A stretch of 64,000 nucleotides of DNA from Nelumbo lutea (lineage: Eukaryota > Streptophyta > Magnoliopsida > Proteales > Nelumbonaceae): positions 77,528,270 through 77,592,269 of the forward strand of contig JAKGHH010000004.1 in the NCBI GenBank assembly GCA_022828595.1, given 5' to 3'. Position numbers and translations under genes: made by a program. Below are positions 34,036 to 44,520 of the stretch, piece by piece (positions within the stretch are counted from its first letter, which is position 1; the number at the start of each line of letters is the position of its first letter). The notes under the pieces were generated by a model. The model did no database searches. It had not been told where the DNA came from and saw nothing but the letters and a program-made list of their open reading frames with translations.

Positions 34036-34210
34036 GGCTTAGTTTGGAATGAGTAATATGTACGGTGCAAATACATATAAAATAATACAAAATATAAGGT
34101 TTTGCACTCTGTATGTATAATATGTATAACATAAAAAGCATACAAAATAATATAAAATACAAGATTTGCACTCAACAAATTTGTATTTATACTCTTTCCA
34201 AACTTGAATC
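34036..34210. mobile_element. GGCTCAGTTTGGAA-family MITE
   Basis: It starts GGCTTAGTTTGGAATGAGTA after TAA and ends TATACTCTTTCCAAACTTGA. The interior carries the shared AATACAAAATATAAGG..TTTGCACTC text. Copies of the family lie at about 48979, 53681, 58575 and 62154. Confidence 0.7.
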
Positions 34211-34626
34211 CAAGGGGGAAAAACATTGGATAACAACCCAAACAGATTTGAGAAAATCTTTAATTTTGTATGATAATATGGGTTACGTGGAAAAAGTAAA
34301 AAAAGAATGGGAAAAGAGTAATTTCTTATATGAACGTTGACATAACAATTTTGGTAAAGTAGTTCACTATGAGAGCAACTTCATACCAAAATCCAAACAA
34401 ATCACATTTAATATCCACTAAGCACCAGACTAGGAGAAAATGTGAACGTGTGGATAAGATTGTTTTTGTTACTAATTAGTCAAATAAAATATTGTAAAAA
34501 AGATTCTATGAAAACCTCATGGAAACCATGAGGACAGCCAACAGCATGGGAATTCATATCTTAAAAACTAATCTTAATCTCCACTTCCTAAAAAGATGGA
34601 AGAATAAATGTATTTAAAGACTTTAA
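34211..34626. other. Intergenic, no gene seen
   Basis: No gene or clear repeat is visible in this AT-rich stretch. Its last three bases (TAA, 34624-34626) are the duplication of the MITE that follows. Confidence 0.5.
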
Positions 34627-34904
34627 GGCCCCGTTTGGTTTATGGGAATAGGGGTCTAGAATTGGAATGGACTATTCCGATTTTAATTGTTTGGTTGAGT
34701 AGAATCAGAATCTCATTTCTATTGGAATGGCATTCTTCCATTTGAAGGAATGGCCATTTTCTGCCACCCCCCCCCCCCCCCCGTTGAGATTAAGATCCTA
34801 TTCCTACTAATTTTAATTCTCATTGCCTATTCAGACAGATTATGGGAATTGACCATTCCAATTCCAATTCTTGAGGATATTCCAACTGCAAATCAAACGG
34901 ACCC
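34627..34904. mobile_element. Tourist/Harbinger-like MITE, copy 2
   Basis: It begins GGCCCCGTTTGGTTTATGGG and ends AAATCAAACGGACCC, flanked by TAA on both sides (34624-34626, 34905-34907). A run of about 16 C sits in the interior near 34771. Confidence 0.88.
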
Positions 34905-35293
34905 TAAATTTTGACAGGACAAAGAATGGGCTTTAGTCTTAGATAATGGGCCTCTTTGGACTTAATCTAAGAGGGACACGGAGTGTATCAAAACTAATTG
35001 AATCCATACTCTACTATAGTGGAGTGGGTCCCACCAGAAAGTCACCTCATGGCTCACAACTTCACATCAAATAAACATTGATAATGACTTTAAATCTATA
35101 TTCATCCTATGGGAGGACAACCCCTTTTTAAAGGAACATCCCATTATTTTTCTTATTGAACTAAAGCTTGAAAGTAGGTAAAGGAAGATTATATCAACAT
35201 TTCAAGGAATAAAAAAAAAAAAAAAGGCACGCTTTCATATTCTAGTCTTTAAAACAAGGTTCAAAATGTCGAAAGGTATCAATGCTTATCATA

Positions 35294-35375
<82 letters not shown>

Positions 35376-35685
35376 AGGAAGCTTATATCAATGCTTATCA
35401 ATTTTTAGTCATGAAACATTATTATTTAAGAGGTGTAAACTTTTTAAATGATAAGATATGATGTGACACGAATCTTTGACAAAATATCAAAACTAAAAAA
35501 TAAAAAATAAATAAAAGAGTTTCAAATATTGAAATTCTCACTAGTATCGATACTTACAAACATGGTGTTTATTTTCCTAATTATCCCAGGTGATAATTAT
35601 TTCCCCAGGAATTCTTTTATTTTCCTAATTATCCTAGGGATACCTGATGTATCAAACTTTGTTGACTTTTTTGTTAGTAATATAA
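34905..35685. other. Intergenic AT-rich, no gene
   Basis: No gene is visible. It includes an A15-type run near 35210 and a long AT dinucleotide tract (35291-35373). Confidence 0.5.
35291..35373. repeat. (AT)n tract with central AATT
   Basis: About 80 bp of alternating AT, interrupted by ATAATTATAT, is fully self-complementary. It can extrude as a cruciform and is likely variable in length between individuals. Confidence 0.9.
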
Positions 35686-36001
35686 GGCACTGTTTGGCTT
35701 ACGAGAATAGAGATTTTGAACCAGAATTAGAATGGGCTATTCTGATTCCAACTGTTTAGTTGGGTGAAATCGGAATCCTATTCCCATTCCTGCTGAAATG
35801 ACATTCCTTTATTTGAGAGAATGATCATTCTCTGCCTCTCCCTTGTGAATGAAATCTTATTCTTGCTAAATCCATTTTTTATTTATATTCTTATCTAAAT
35901 CTAATATATTATGTGAATGGGCCATTCCAATTCCAATTCTATAAGATTCCGATTCCGATTCCAATTCCAATTCCGATTTTAACTACGAATCAAACAAACC
36001 C
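35686..36001. mobile_element. Tourist/Harbinger-like MITE, copy 3
   Basis: It begins GGCACTGTTTGGCTTACGAG and ends ACGAATCAAACAAACC plus C, flanked by TAA (35683-35685, 36002-36004). Near the right end GATTCCGATTCCAATTCC is locally expanded, making it the longest copy (316 bp). Confidence 0.85.
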
Positions 36002-36567
36002 TAATTATTTTATCTTCATTTTAAAAAAAGAATAAAAATTCATCAAAATTCAGTTGGGTGTTGAATGGTCGAACTCTCAAACATGAGAGTGGAAGGTTAC
36101 AATACCGGGAGAACTTTGATCACACAAAACCCCTATGGTGAATTTCGATGAATGAATTTTTCATTGGCTAGCATATGCCATATAAGTCATTTGACATAAG
36201 AGATCTGAACTGATTGGATTCAGTCATTAATTCAAAATTGTTTATACGATTCAAACCGAGTTGCAATGGGTCATTATAAAGTAAGTTTTGTAAGTTGTTC
36301 CCATATTTTGCAGTAATTTAACTAGTGTAAGAGACATGTTAATTTAACTTATACAGCTTGCACAGAAATCAGCAAGTATCTTAACACTTTCTTTATATAG
36401 TATTAGTGTAAGAATATTGTGTGTGACATGTGTGTAATTAAGCATTAATCATATATGATATATCGTATTTCAATTTAAATTTTACCTTTAACCAATATAT
36501 ATATTATATGTTATATAAAATCACTTGTCATAAGGTACTTTCACAAAAGATAGTGGAAGGAAAGAAC

Positions 36568-37058
36568 TAGAGATATAAACGGATCAGATCGGATTGGAAT
36601 CAAGGTATATTTTAATTCGATCTAACATTGTTTATGTCAGATCTGATTCGATCGGATCTGATAAGACTCGTTTTGAATTTGAATCCTATCGATCTTCAAA
36701 TCCAATTCGACCCAACTTGTTTTCTTTAAAATTTAATAAATTAAGTATTTTTTAATTATTTTTATCATATATATACATGTTTTTATAAAAAATGAATGAT
36801 ATAACAAATTTATAAAAATATAATATAAAAAATATATTTATAAATAAATAAATAACATATATACATATATGTATTATATATTTTTATATTTATAAATATA
36901 TAATATATATCGGATCGGATAGGGGGTGATCCAAATCCAATTTGATTTCTGATCAGATCTTATTATATAATCCGAAGATCTAAAGAGGGGTGATCTGAGC
37001 TCGACTAAATAGGATTAGATCTCGGATTGGATCATGATCCAATCCATTTGCACCACTA
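36568..37058. mobile_element. hAT-like element with diverged duplication
   Basis: Ends TAGAGATATAAACGGA and TCCATTTGCACCACTA form an imperfect inverted pair. Flanks GAAAGAAC (36560-36567) and GAAATTAC (37059-37066) agree at 6 of 8 positions. The core is AT-rich; outer parts hold GGATCGGAT/ATCCGATC-type motifs. Confidence 0.6.
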
Positions 37059-37539
37059 GAAATTACAAAAGATGGTGGTCATTACAAAGTCACCAAGGGA
37101 TGCACTAATTCAGTACCCGAACTTTCAAGACGTGTCAATCCAACACTTGTCGTTAACCAGCCATCAGTTATATATATATCACATGATGGCGTTTACAATT
37201 TAAAATTTTTGAAAATGTCAAAATTTCCCTTTCAAACACTATTCATCATCTTCTTCCTTAGGAATTAAGATACCAAAGCAATGGTGAACAACCCCAAGCC
37301 CGTCGAGGTTTCAACACTTGTCACATTCATTAGCTGGATATCCAAAGAAATGGTAAACAACACACTAAGTCACAAACGACTAACCTCTAACCCACTTAGC
37401 GCACTAAAAGAATATAAAAAAAGAAAAAACTATTGAGCTTGCTCCAAAAGACTTAACACGGTTTTTGGGTTTTCCTTCGATGATTGGGAGAAGCTAATCG
37501 ATTGTTTTTAGATGAGACATAGTAATATAAGATGGGTAT
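37059..37539. other. Intergenic, no gene seen
   Basis: No gene or repeat could be supported. ACAAAAGATGGTGG at 37065 resembles ACAAAAGATAGTGG at 36544 on the other side of the hAT-like element, possibly by chance. Confidence 0.4.
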
Positions 37540-38210
37540 TGATGAGGGGCGATTTGGCCTACTAATAATATGAAGACACGTGGCATTGTTATACAGTCAA
37601 GCGATGACTCGGCACCACGCAAAAGCACCCTCAACATCTTGAACCCACTTGGCAACCTAGGATTCATCTCGACAACCGAGCTAAGAACTGGCTTGGGCCA
37701 CTCAGTAGGATGACAAGCCCACATGTGAGGTGACTCGCTTATGTCAACCTGATTAGAGCTCGGTTAGTGATTTGCTTGATGTGTTAGGAAACCTTCTTAA
37801 GCGAGTTATCATCTCCAACTTCTCTAGGATCATGATGCCACATTGGAAGAGCCAGTTATCACCCCCACAAATTCGGGCACGACTGGATAAAAACTACCCG
37901 CTTACGCAGAGTCCATCTCTATGCATGGAACCACCTCCGAACCAAACGGGCCAGAGATCTCGAACACGCTTTGGGAGTCTTATGATGGCTTGCCTATATA
38001 AAGGCGTCTCATTCCTTAGAAAAGGTAGACGTGCAACTTAGTTCTTACAGTTCTGTAACTCTTGCTTTTAGTTCTCTCAAAACTCTTCAATGACTTAAAC
38101 ATCCGAATGCCTACCCCGAATAAAACAACACAAACACTCTGATACTGTATGAACTTGCTAACTCGGCATCTGAATTGTTCGCCAGCAGGGAGCTGTAATC
38201 ACTGAAATGT
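37540..38210 (+). mobile_element. Gypsy-type solo LTR or LTR fragment
   Basis: It begins TGATGAGGGGCGATTTGGCC, close to the start of the LTR at 3716 (TGATGTAGGGTGATTTGGCC). A clear TATA box lies at about 37994 (CCTATATAAAGGCG). An ACTTAAACATCCGAATGCC block follows, comparable to ACTTAACCATCGGAGTG in the other LTR. The right end is uncertain: GGCATC at about 38168 is one candidate, and CACTAACA at 38348 is another. No internal coding region is attached. Confidence 0.55.
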
Positions 38211-39477
38211 GCGGGATTCTCATTGCGTTTGCCCCGTTTTCTTTTTCTATGTTCAAGCTTTCACTTCGACTTCTTTAATAAAGAACAATTTGTAATTGCA
38301 TTAATTTTCGCTGCGGATCCCTCTATTTGTATTGTTAAACACTAACAGGTCGATCCAAATGAATGGAATTGCACACAATTGAGAGAATTACACAATTGCA
38401 GATCCCTCAATTGCACACAATTGAGAGAATTAATTTTCGTTCCTTTTGTTGTGAAATTGGTTCTTAACGAGACCCTTTTTGGATTTTGAAGTTAGATCTC
38501 TGAGGTTGTATGGGCTTTTAATTCATAAATCGGGATAACTGTTTTAACTTTGGAAAAGGATTTGAGTCTTCACTGCATGGGGTTGTTGAATTTTATATTG
38601 AAGAACCCTAAATTCCGGCCCATCTAGAATCGTATTAGTCTTAGACCAGACTTCAATCGTACCAGTCTCTATTAGTCTTGGACCAGACTTCCATTTCCAT
38701 GCATTTGGAGTTTGGACTATGAGGCATGTACGCATCTTGGGTCTGGTTTCCCAACTTTTACCACCCAAAGCTAGAACTGTTCAAATATTCTTAAACCCAT
38801 TTGGCGGACGAAGGGACATCAGTGATGTATTTACGAAGAGAGAGATTTTCTGAAAGCTAAAATGGCGGATGAAGGGGCATTTCAGAATTATCAGTGATGT
38901 ATTTACGGTGATAAAGAAAATTGATATGCGATGGTTGATAAAGAAAATTGATATGCGATGGTTGATAAAGAAATTTAACAGAAATGTCAATGATTTATAA
39001 ATCTTCCCTCCGGATCTAAAAAACCCACAAGCTGTTCCTTCAATACCCGAAGGAACAGCTAGAGGATAGCAGATCCGATCCCATAAATCTTATAACTGTA
39101 TGGATAGATGACCTGTTCATTGCCTTTTACTTCATCTATTCGTTTACAGTTTGTATTTTGACCCAAAGTCGTTTCAACTTTCAACTTTCAACTAATATCC
39201 AATTATTCTTCCACCACTTTAATTTACTTTGAGTTTGAGGCCAAGCCAGATTTACTATTAATGGCCTTTCGTAGCAGGCGGAGGGCCGGAGTATAGTGGA
39301 GTAGGTGTAGGTCTGTCCCCATACAATATGCAAGTGGGGACGATGCATGTCAAGACTCAAACACAAAGTTATCGCCATTAGAATAAGAAAAACTGACAAA
39401 CAGTTCTCATGAATTCAACTCTACAGACACACACACCAAAAAAAAAAAAACAACCACCACCACCAGACCAGATCCCC
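38211..39477. other. Intergenic, small local repeats, no gene
   Basis: AATTGCACACAATTGAGAGA occurs twice near 38370 and 38410. A 23-24 bp unit (AAAGAAAATTGATATGCGATGG) is tandem at about 38910-38970, and GTGATGTATTTACG occurs near 38823 and 38893. No protein-like ORF. Confidence 0.5.
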
Positions 39478-39522
39478 TCTTCTTCTTCTTCTTCTTCTTC
39501 TTCTTCTTCTTCTTCTTCTCTT
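39478..39522. repeat. (TTC)n microsatellite in the DRM1 3' region
   Basis: About 14 TTC units run on the plus strand, which are GAA units on the transcribed minus strand, some 300 bp after the DRM1 stop codon. They are either the end of the 3' UTR or just downstream. Confidence 0.9.
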
Positions 39523-39820
39523 TTAATTAACTAGCAGAGAGCAGTACACGGTGATGAGCACACTAAGAACAAACTTAAAAAAAGGGCAACAACCCGGCAC
39601 ACGACACGATACAAATGCAAATTATATACACGATCGACCGAGGACCGACTGACCGCCGTGCATATAATACAAGCCTACACACAGTTTCCGTAAGTAATAC
39701 ATAACCTACTAATCGTAACTCGATCGCTTGGCTGATTTCTCCTTCATTGCAGCACCAACACATAAAAGCAGTAGCTTCCGTCGTTACTGAATACCCTAGT
39801 ACATCGATCACATCTCACAC

Positions 39821-40782
39821 TCACACATCACTACTCCTCGCTCCAGTTTCCCTCCGCCTCTCGTACGCGTCAGACATCGATCTCCGCCGAAACAGGTTCG
39901 ACTCCCGGCTACCTGTTCATCATCGGTCAAAACTCCCTCAGACTCATACACAAAAAGACAGATCAGATTCATTATCCGTCTTCTTAAATCCTAAAACAAA
40001 AAATATACATGTATTCCCTGCCTGCGCATCTTATCCAACTTACTGAAACTCAACCAGAGTCGGGCAAGTGGCCATGTCTCAGTTCACTCTCAGACTCACC
40101 AGCCTGAGGCCCTGAGTGCCTAACCTAACACAAAACAGACGGGATCTTATTGCGTTGACAGGGATATTTCTGATATGGGATCGTCTACGTCTACCATCAG
40201 ATGACCAAAATACCCCGCTTCATTATATCTAGATCTTTCTAGATTCTCCATTCTCGATACCCCACTTTGCCGATTACCATAAGGGGTATTTTCGCCATTT
40301 GAGCCACAAAAGAAGGGAACAGACGTACAGACTTACCGGAAAACGGAGATACCGGAGGAGTAGATCCGGCTGGTGAAACAGGTGGCGATCCGTTCCCAAT
40401 GGTCAAGTTTCCAGGAGGTTTTATAATCGTGATACTGCGGGTAACCCTCATCGCCTCGTCAGTTGACTCATCACCGTAGGATCTACCGTTTCCGCCATCA
40501 GCTTCTGCCAACAAAACCAAAACGAATTAAACCCAAGCCACAAAGATCTGAAACGTTGAAATCATATTAATGAAAATTGCAGCTTGTCTGGATTCAATAA
40601 TATCGCCGGGGAAATTTTAGAGAACGGATAGATTACTTGAAATTGAAATTAGTGGTTGCATGATTACCCTTGCCGAGGTTTGGCCGGAAACTGAAGGTAG
40701 AGTTTTTCCGGAGTTTTCCTAGGCCGTTATCCGGCAGAGGACCGGCAAGGGTGTCATCCCATAGCTTGTCCAAAAGACCCAT
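39821..40782 (-). CDS. DRM1: Dormancy-associated / auxin-repressed protein, three exons
   Basis: Exons 40782-40668, 40504-40337 and 39912-39821 join across phase-1 introns of 163 and 424 bp (GT..AG) into 124 aa plus TGA. Exon 1 reads MGLLDKLWDDTLAGPLPDNG then LGKLRKNSTFSFRPN, the family start. Exon 2 carries SYGDESTDEAMRVTRSITII, KPPGN and SPPVSPAGSTPPVSPFS, the proline-serine core. Exon 3 ends RRRSMSDAYERR and SSDV. This is the DRM1/ARP family: small, largely disordered plant proteins whose transcripts are high in dormant buds and fall with auxin or growth; overexpression can slow growth, but the molecular function is unknown. The last residues differ from the common PYDV end. Splice sites and frame are intact. 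The next gene-like locus is 1.6 kb upstream (copia E). Confidence 0.93.
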
Positions 40783-41035
40783 GGTGGCGACCTGTAGCTC
40801 CGAGATTTCCAGAAATTAAAAAGTTAAAAACTCCATAACCACAGGGGAGAAGGAAGTGAGTGAGGGTTATACTACACGGATATTTAACGACAAGCCAGGC
40901 GTTAAACGTCGAGCAAGTCTCAGGTGATGAAACGCATTCACACCGTCGATGGGAATCTGAATGGGTACGTGGCGAAAAACTTGAAAGTAACGTGTTTGGA
41001 TAAGATCGAGATGACAAGCATACAATTTCAGGGCG

Positions 41036-41388
41036 CCACGTGGATTCCATCTGTACGAACAGAGAGCCTCGTGATGCAAAGGATTTCTCCCAAGAAAGAT
41101 GGAGGCACCGTGGTGCCCCCTCCCTATATCCAAAAGAAAATGATTTGCCCTTTCATTTGGGTAGAATTACAAAACCCAGTTATACTTTTCTCACTCGCGG
41201 TTTGACGTGGTCAAATTTATGACCACGTGGCAGATCTCAACAGTTAATATTAAATAGCCACCTGTAAAGCTTGGGCCCAATTGGAGATTTACGACTTTTT
41301 ATAGTACACGTGGCAAGTAAGAGGGGTAGATTCTTTCATTCTTCTAAAAATTTAGGATAAGGATATTTGAGGCGGATCTTGGCACGTG
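41036..41388 (-). promoter_or_regulatory. G-box / ABRE cluster upstream of DRM1
   Basis: Four CACGTG cores lie 250-610 bp before the DRM1 start: CCACGTGG at 41036-41043 and 41223-41230, CACGTGG at 41307-41313 and CACGTG at 41383-41388. TGACGTGG occurs at 41203 and TACGTGGC at 40966. These are binding sites for bZIP and bHLH factors (ABA, light, sugar). The spacing fits a proximal promoter. DRM1-type genes are known to respond to stress and carbon status; the link to these boxes is inferred. Confidence 0.65.
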
Positions 41389-42386
41389 TGACTCACCACG
41401 GGGAGATTTGTAAAACCTGAAAAGATTTTTCTTTTTTCTTTTTTCGGATGGATAAAACCTGATAAGATTCAAGAACTTCTACAGGATCCCCTAGGGTTCT
41501 TCTGATCTGTTATTGGGAATTATCGTCGAAAACGTTCATTATCGTCTGGTCAGTCGTCGCTGTTTGAATAATCCAAGCTTGTGAATTGTGATGGGTAGGT
41601 AGGTCCTCATTTGTCTCCTCAGCTGAATTTGTGCAACCGATCCAACCTGATATAATATATCAATTACGTAAACGATAAACCTTCTAGTTCCAGAGAGAGA
41701 GAGAGAAGAATAAACATCAGTCACTGTTACAAACTTCTTCAGGCGATCCCCTGAACCTAATACGACGGTTTCAGCTTCCGCTTTTCCCCGATGAGGCGGA
41801 GGAACTAGATGACGGTGGTTTTTTGTAAGGTCTTGGAGCGGTTATCGTCAAGAGGTGGAAATCTGGAATGCGGGAGGTGAGGACAGAGGAGAGAGGACGT
41901 AGGTGCAAAACGGATATGATAAGGATTAATTGTGTTCCACTTCTAACGATCGATCGATCGATCCACATATGATATGCATCCATCTTTTCAAGTTTTTGAT
42001 AAACTAATAAAAAAACTAGAGATATGTAGCCCAGATTGTTATCAAATGCTTAATTATGTAATAAATTTTGCGGATAAGGTTTCCAGCTTGGTGTGTTCTT
42101 CAAAGTGCCAAAACCACATGGTTGTTTTATTTTGTTTTATATCAACTTGCTTTTCTTTATTTTCTAGGTGAAACCTGACCAACCCTGAAAGTGGATGGTC
42201 AGTTACAGATACATGAGAGAGAGAGAGAGAGATAGGAAAATGAATTTCTCCCGTTGTAATCCTGTATATAATTAATATAGATAGATAAATAAAAAGTACG
42301 TCTACCCTTCTACGTGCATTCTTGCTAAGGGATATCAGGCTATATACATTGGATTTGACTTCTCATGGAAAAATTAGTAATATGGG
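41389..42386. other. Intergenic, no recognisable gene
   Basis: Minus-strand reading frames at 41983-41771 and 41724-41539 contain no domain I recognise. A serine-rich stretch (PPSSSSSASSGKSGS) is low-complexity. GATC units (about 41947-41962) and GA runs (about 41693, 42220) are present. ATGGG at 42382-42386 is the left target duplication of copia E. Confidence 0.5.
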
Positions 42387-42628
42387 TGTTAGAGTATCTC
42401 AGTCACGACAATATTAGGATAGACTTGCGACTTTATCGCATGACTTGTACATGAAATCAATTCGGCTGGATTACTGGGTTATTTATCTTGTAACTATTTT
42501 CCTTGTTGAACTCTAATTCTGTACATAACTATCTCTTTGTAATAAATCATTTATTTAATACATGAGAGATCGGTTACAATTCAACTGAATCATTCTCTCA
42601 TCTTTGTTGTCCTGTATTTTCACTTATA
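42387..42628 (+). repeat. Copia E: 5' LTR
   Basis: It begins TGTTAGAGTATCTC and ends TTTTCACTTATA, followed at once by the primer site. The end is TA rather than CA, as in the 3' LTR. ATTTAATACATGAGA and TGTAATAAATC (poly(A)-like) are shared with the 3' LTR. Confidence 0.92.
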
Positions 42629-42640
42629 TGGTATCAAAGT
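42629..42640 (+). other. Copia E: primer-binding site
   Basis: TGGTATCAAAGT directly follows the LTR and matches the initiator tRNA-Met complement TGGTATCAGAGC at 10 of 12 positions. Confidence 0.9.
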
Positions 42641-42659
42641 TATCTTACCAAACGTCCAT

Positions 42660-43540
42660 AGCTTCTGTGACAAGCACCACTGCTCATACCATTCAGAATC
42701 AGATGCAGTGTGGATCGACCAGTGGTCAAACTATTATGGTTGTCTCACTTTCCAACTTTATGTATGTGGTTTCAGGACCGTACCAATTTCTTGCTTTGGA
42801 GTTCACGAACTACACCACTTTTCTTAGAAGATAGAAGCAGTCAAGGAGTCGGCTGCAACAACCCAGATCATACAGCATGGATCAAACAAGATTAGTTGTT
42901 CATAAGTTGGTTACTATCTTCTTTAACAGAGCCTGTATTGGCTCAAGAAGTACATTGTAAGACCTCCAAAGAGGTATGGAATCAACTTCATGTCATGTTT
43001 TCCTCCTCAAGTCAAAATTTGAATCCATGATTTGAAATTAAAGTTAGCCTATCTGAAGAAAAGTACTCTCACTATTACTGATTATGTTCAAAAAATTAAA
43101 AGTTTACCTAATGCATTGGCTGCCTCTGGACATTTCCTTACTGATGTTGATCAAATTCATTATCTTCTTGGTGGTTTACCTGCCAAATATGATACTTTTG
43201 TGGTCTCTATAACTATTAGACTAGATAGCCTTTCTTTTTCTGAAATCCAAAGTCTACTACTTACTTTTGAAAAGCGCTTAGAGCGCCATTCTTCAATAAT
43301 CAATCATCCTCTTATAAGCCTCGACAGTTCAATAACGATGGTGACTCTGATAACTCCAAGAAAGCTTCATACAATCATAACAATAGCTGAGGCAAATCCA
43401 ATCATAAAAACACCATAGTAGTTTGCCAACTATGTGGGTATCTTGGCCATACAGCAGCTACTTGTCACCATTATTTGGAACTCACTACCAATAAGAATAG
43501 CAAGCAGGCTCATACTGCATCATCTTCAAGCTCAGTTCGT
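42660..43540 (+). pseudogene. Copia E: gag
   Basis: Frames shift several times. The start region reads SVTSTTAHTIQNQM, then NFLLWSSRTTPLFLEDRSSQ. The main block (43032-43418) contains LAYLKKSTLTITDYVQKIKS, DVDQIHYLLGGLPAKYDTFV and FSEIQSLLLTFEKRLE, the UBN2 GAG core. A CCHC knuckle follows at about 43420-43465 (CQLCGYLGHTAATC, exact spacing). GAG forms the particle that carries element RNA; this copy is broken by stops (for example after QD near 42893). Confidence 0.88.
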
Positions 43541-44520
43541 GATGACAATTGATACCCTGATTCAGGGGCAACGAACCATATGACTTCAGATCTTGGGAAC
43601 CTCTCTATTCACAATGAATATCATGGATCAGACCACATCACAGTGGGAAATGATACAGGTCTAGCAATATCTCACATTGGTTCTTTTGTTTTGCATACTG
43701 ACGCAGGGTCTCTTATTTTGAATAATATTCTCAGAGTCCCAAATATTTCTAAGAACTTATTCTTTGTCAGCCAATTTTGTAAGGATAATAGTGCAACTTT
43801 TATTTTTGACTCTACTGTCTTCTTTGTTAAGGACAATGCAATTGGGAAAATTCTCCTTCAAGGGATGATTAAAGGAGGGCTCTATCAACTCAAGTCCAAT
43901 TGCACAAATAAAGCTCCATCCACATTCACTGGTGAGAAAGTATCTGTTTTAGTATGGCATCAGCGACTAGGACATCCCAGCAAGAGAGTTGATGCTCACA
44001 TTTTATCTTCATTTCAGATTCCAGTTTTGAATAAGGACATCTCCTTTTGTCTATCCTATCCTCTAGGCAAGAGTCATACCTTGACATTCTCTGCTAGTAG
44101 TTTTGTTGCCAAGTTTCCATTAGAACTATTGTTTTCTAATGTCTGGGGACCAACCCTAGTTTCTACAAGACATGGTTTTCGATATTATTTGATTTTTGTT
44201 GATGCCTTCAGCAAATATATATGGATTTTTCCTATGGCTTCTAAAACTCAGGTTGTTTCTATCTTTGATGTTTTTAAGAAGAATGTGGAGAACTTATTGA
44301 ATACTTCTATCAAAGTACTACAAACAGATGGTGGTACAGAGTACAAGCCATTTCTACCTATTCTCTCTAGTTCAGGCATCACTCATCGTCTCTCATATCC
44401 CCATCTTCATGAACAAAATGGGGTTGTAGAGCCATATTGTTGAAATGGGTCTTACTCTCTTAGCTACGGCTTCAATGTCCAAACATTACTTGTATGTTGC
44501 TTTTGAGACTGTAGTTTGTT
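43541..44520 (+). pseudogene. Copia E: protease and integrase
   Basis: Protease is marked by YPDSGATNHMTSDLG (about 43552 on); the codon before it is TGA where relatives have tryptophan. The pre-integrase region (VPNISKNLFFVSQFCKDN, LVWHQRLGHPSKRV) keeps the H..H pair. FCLSYPLGKSH follows, with the usual CxxC changed to CxxY. The integrase core has NVWGPTLVSTRHGF (catalytic D changed to N), D in LQTDGGTEY and E near EQNGVVE, then a frameshift at about 44430. So the DDE triad is also damaged. Confidence 0.88.

Noticed and set aside
39895..39920. GGGAGTCGAACCTG resembling a tRNA T-arm
   Set aside because: No acceptor stem, D-arm or anticodon arm can be placed around it; it is the start of DRM1 exon 3.
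41539..41983. Minus-strand ORFs upstream of DRM1, serine-rich
   Set aside because: No recognisable domain, low-complexity stretch, and no clear splice link to DRM1.
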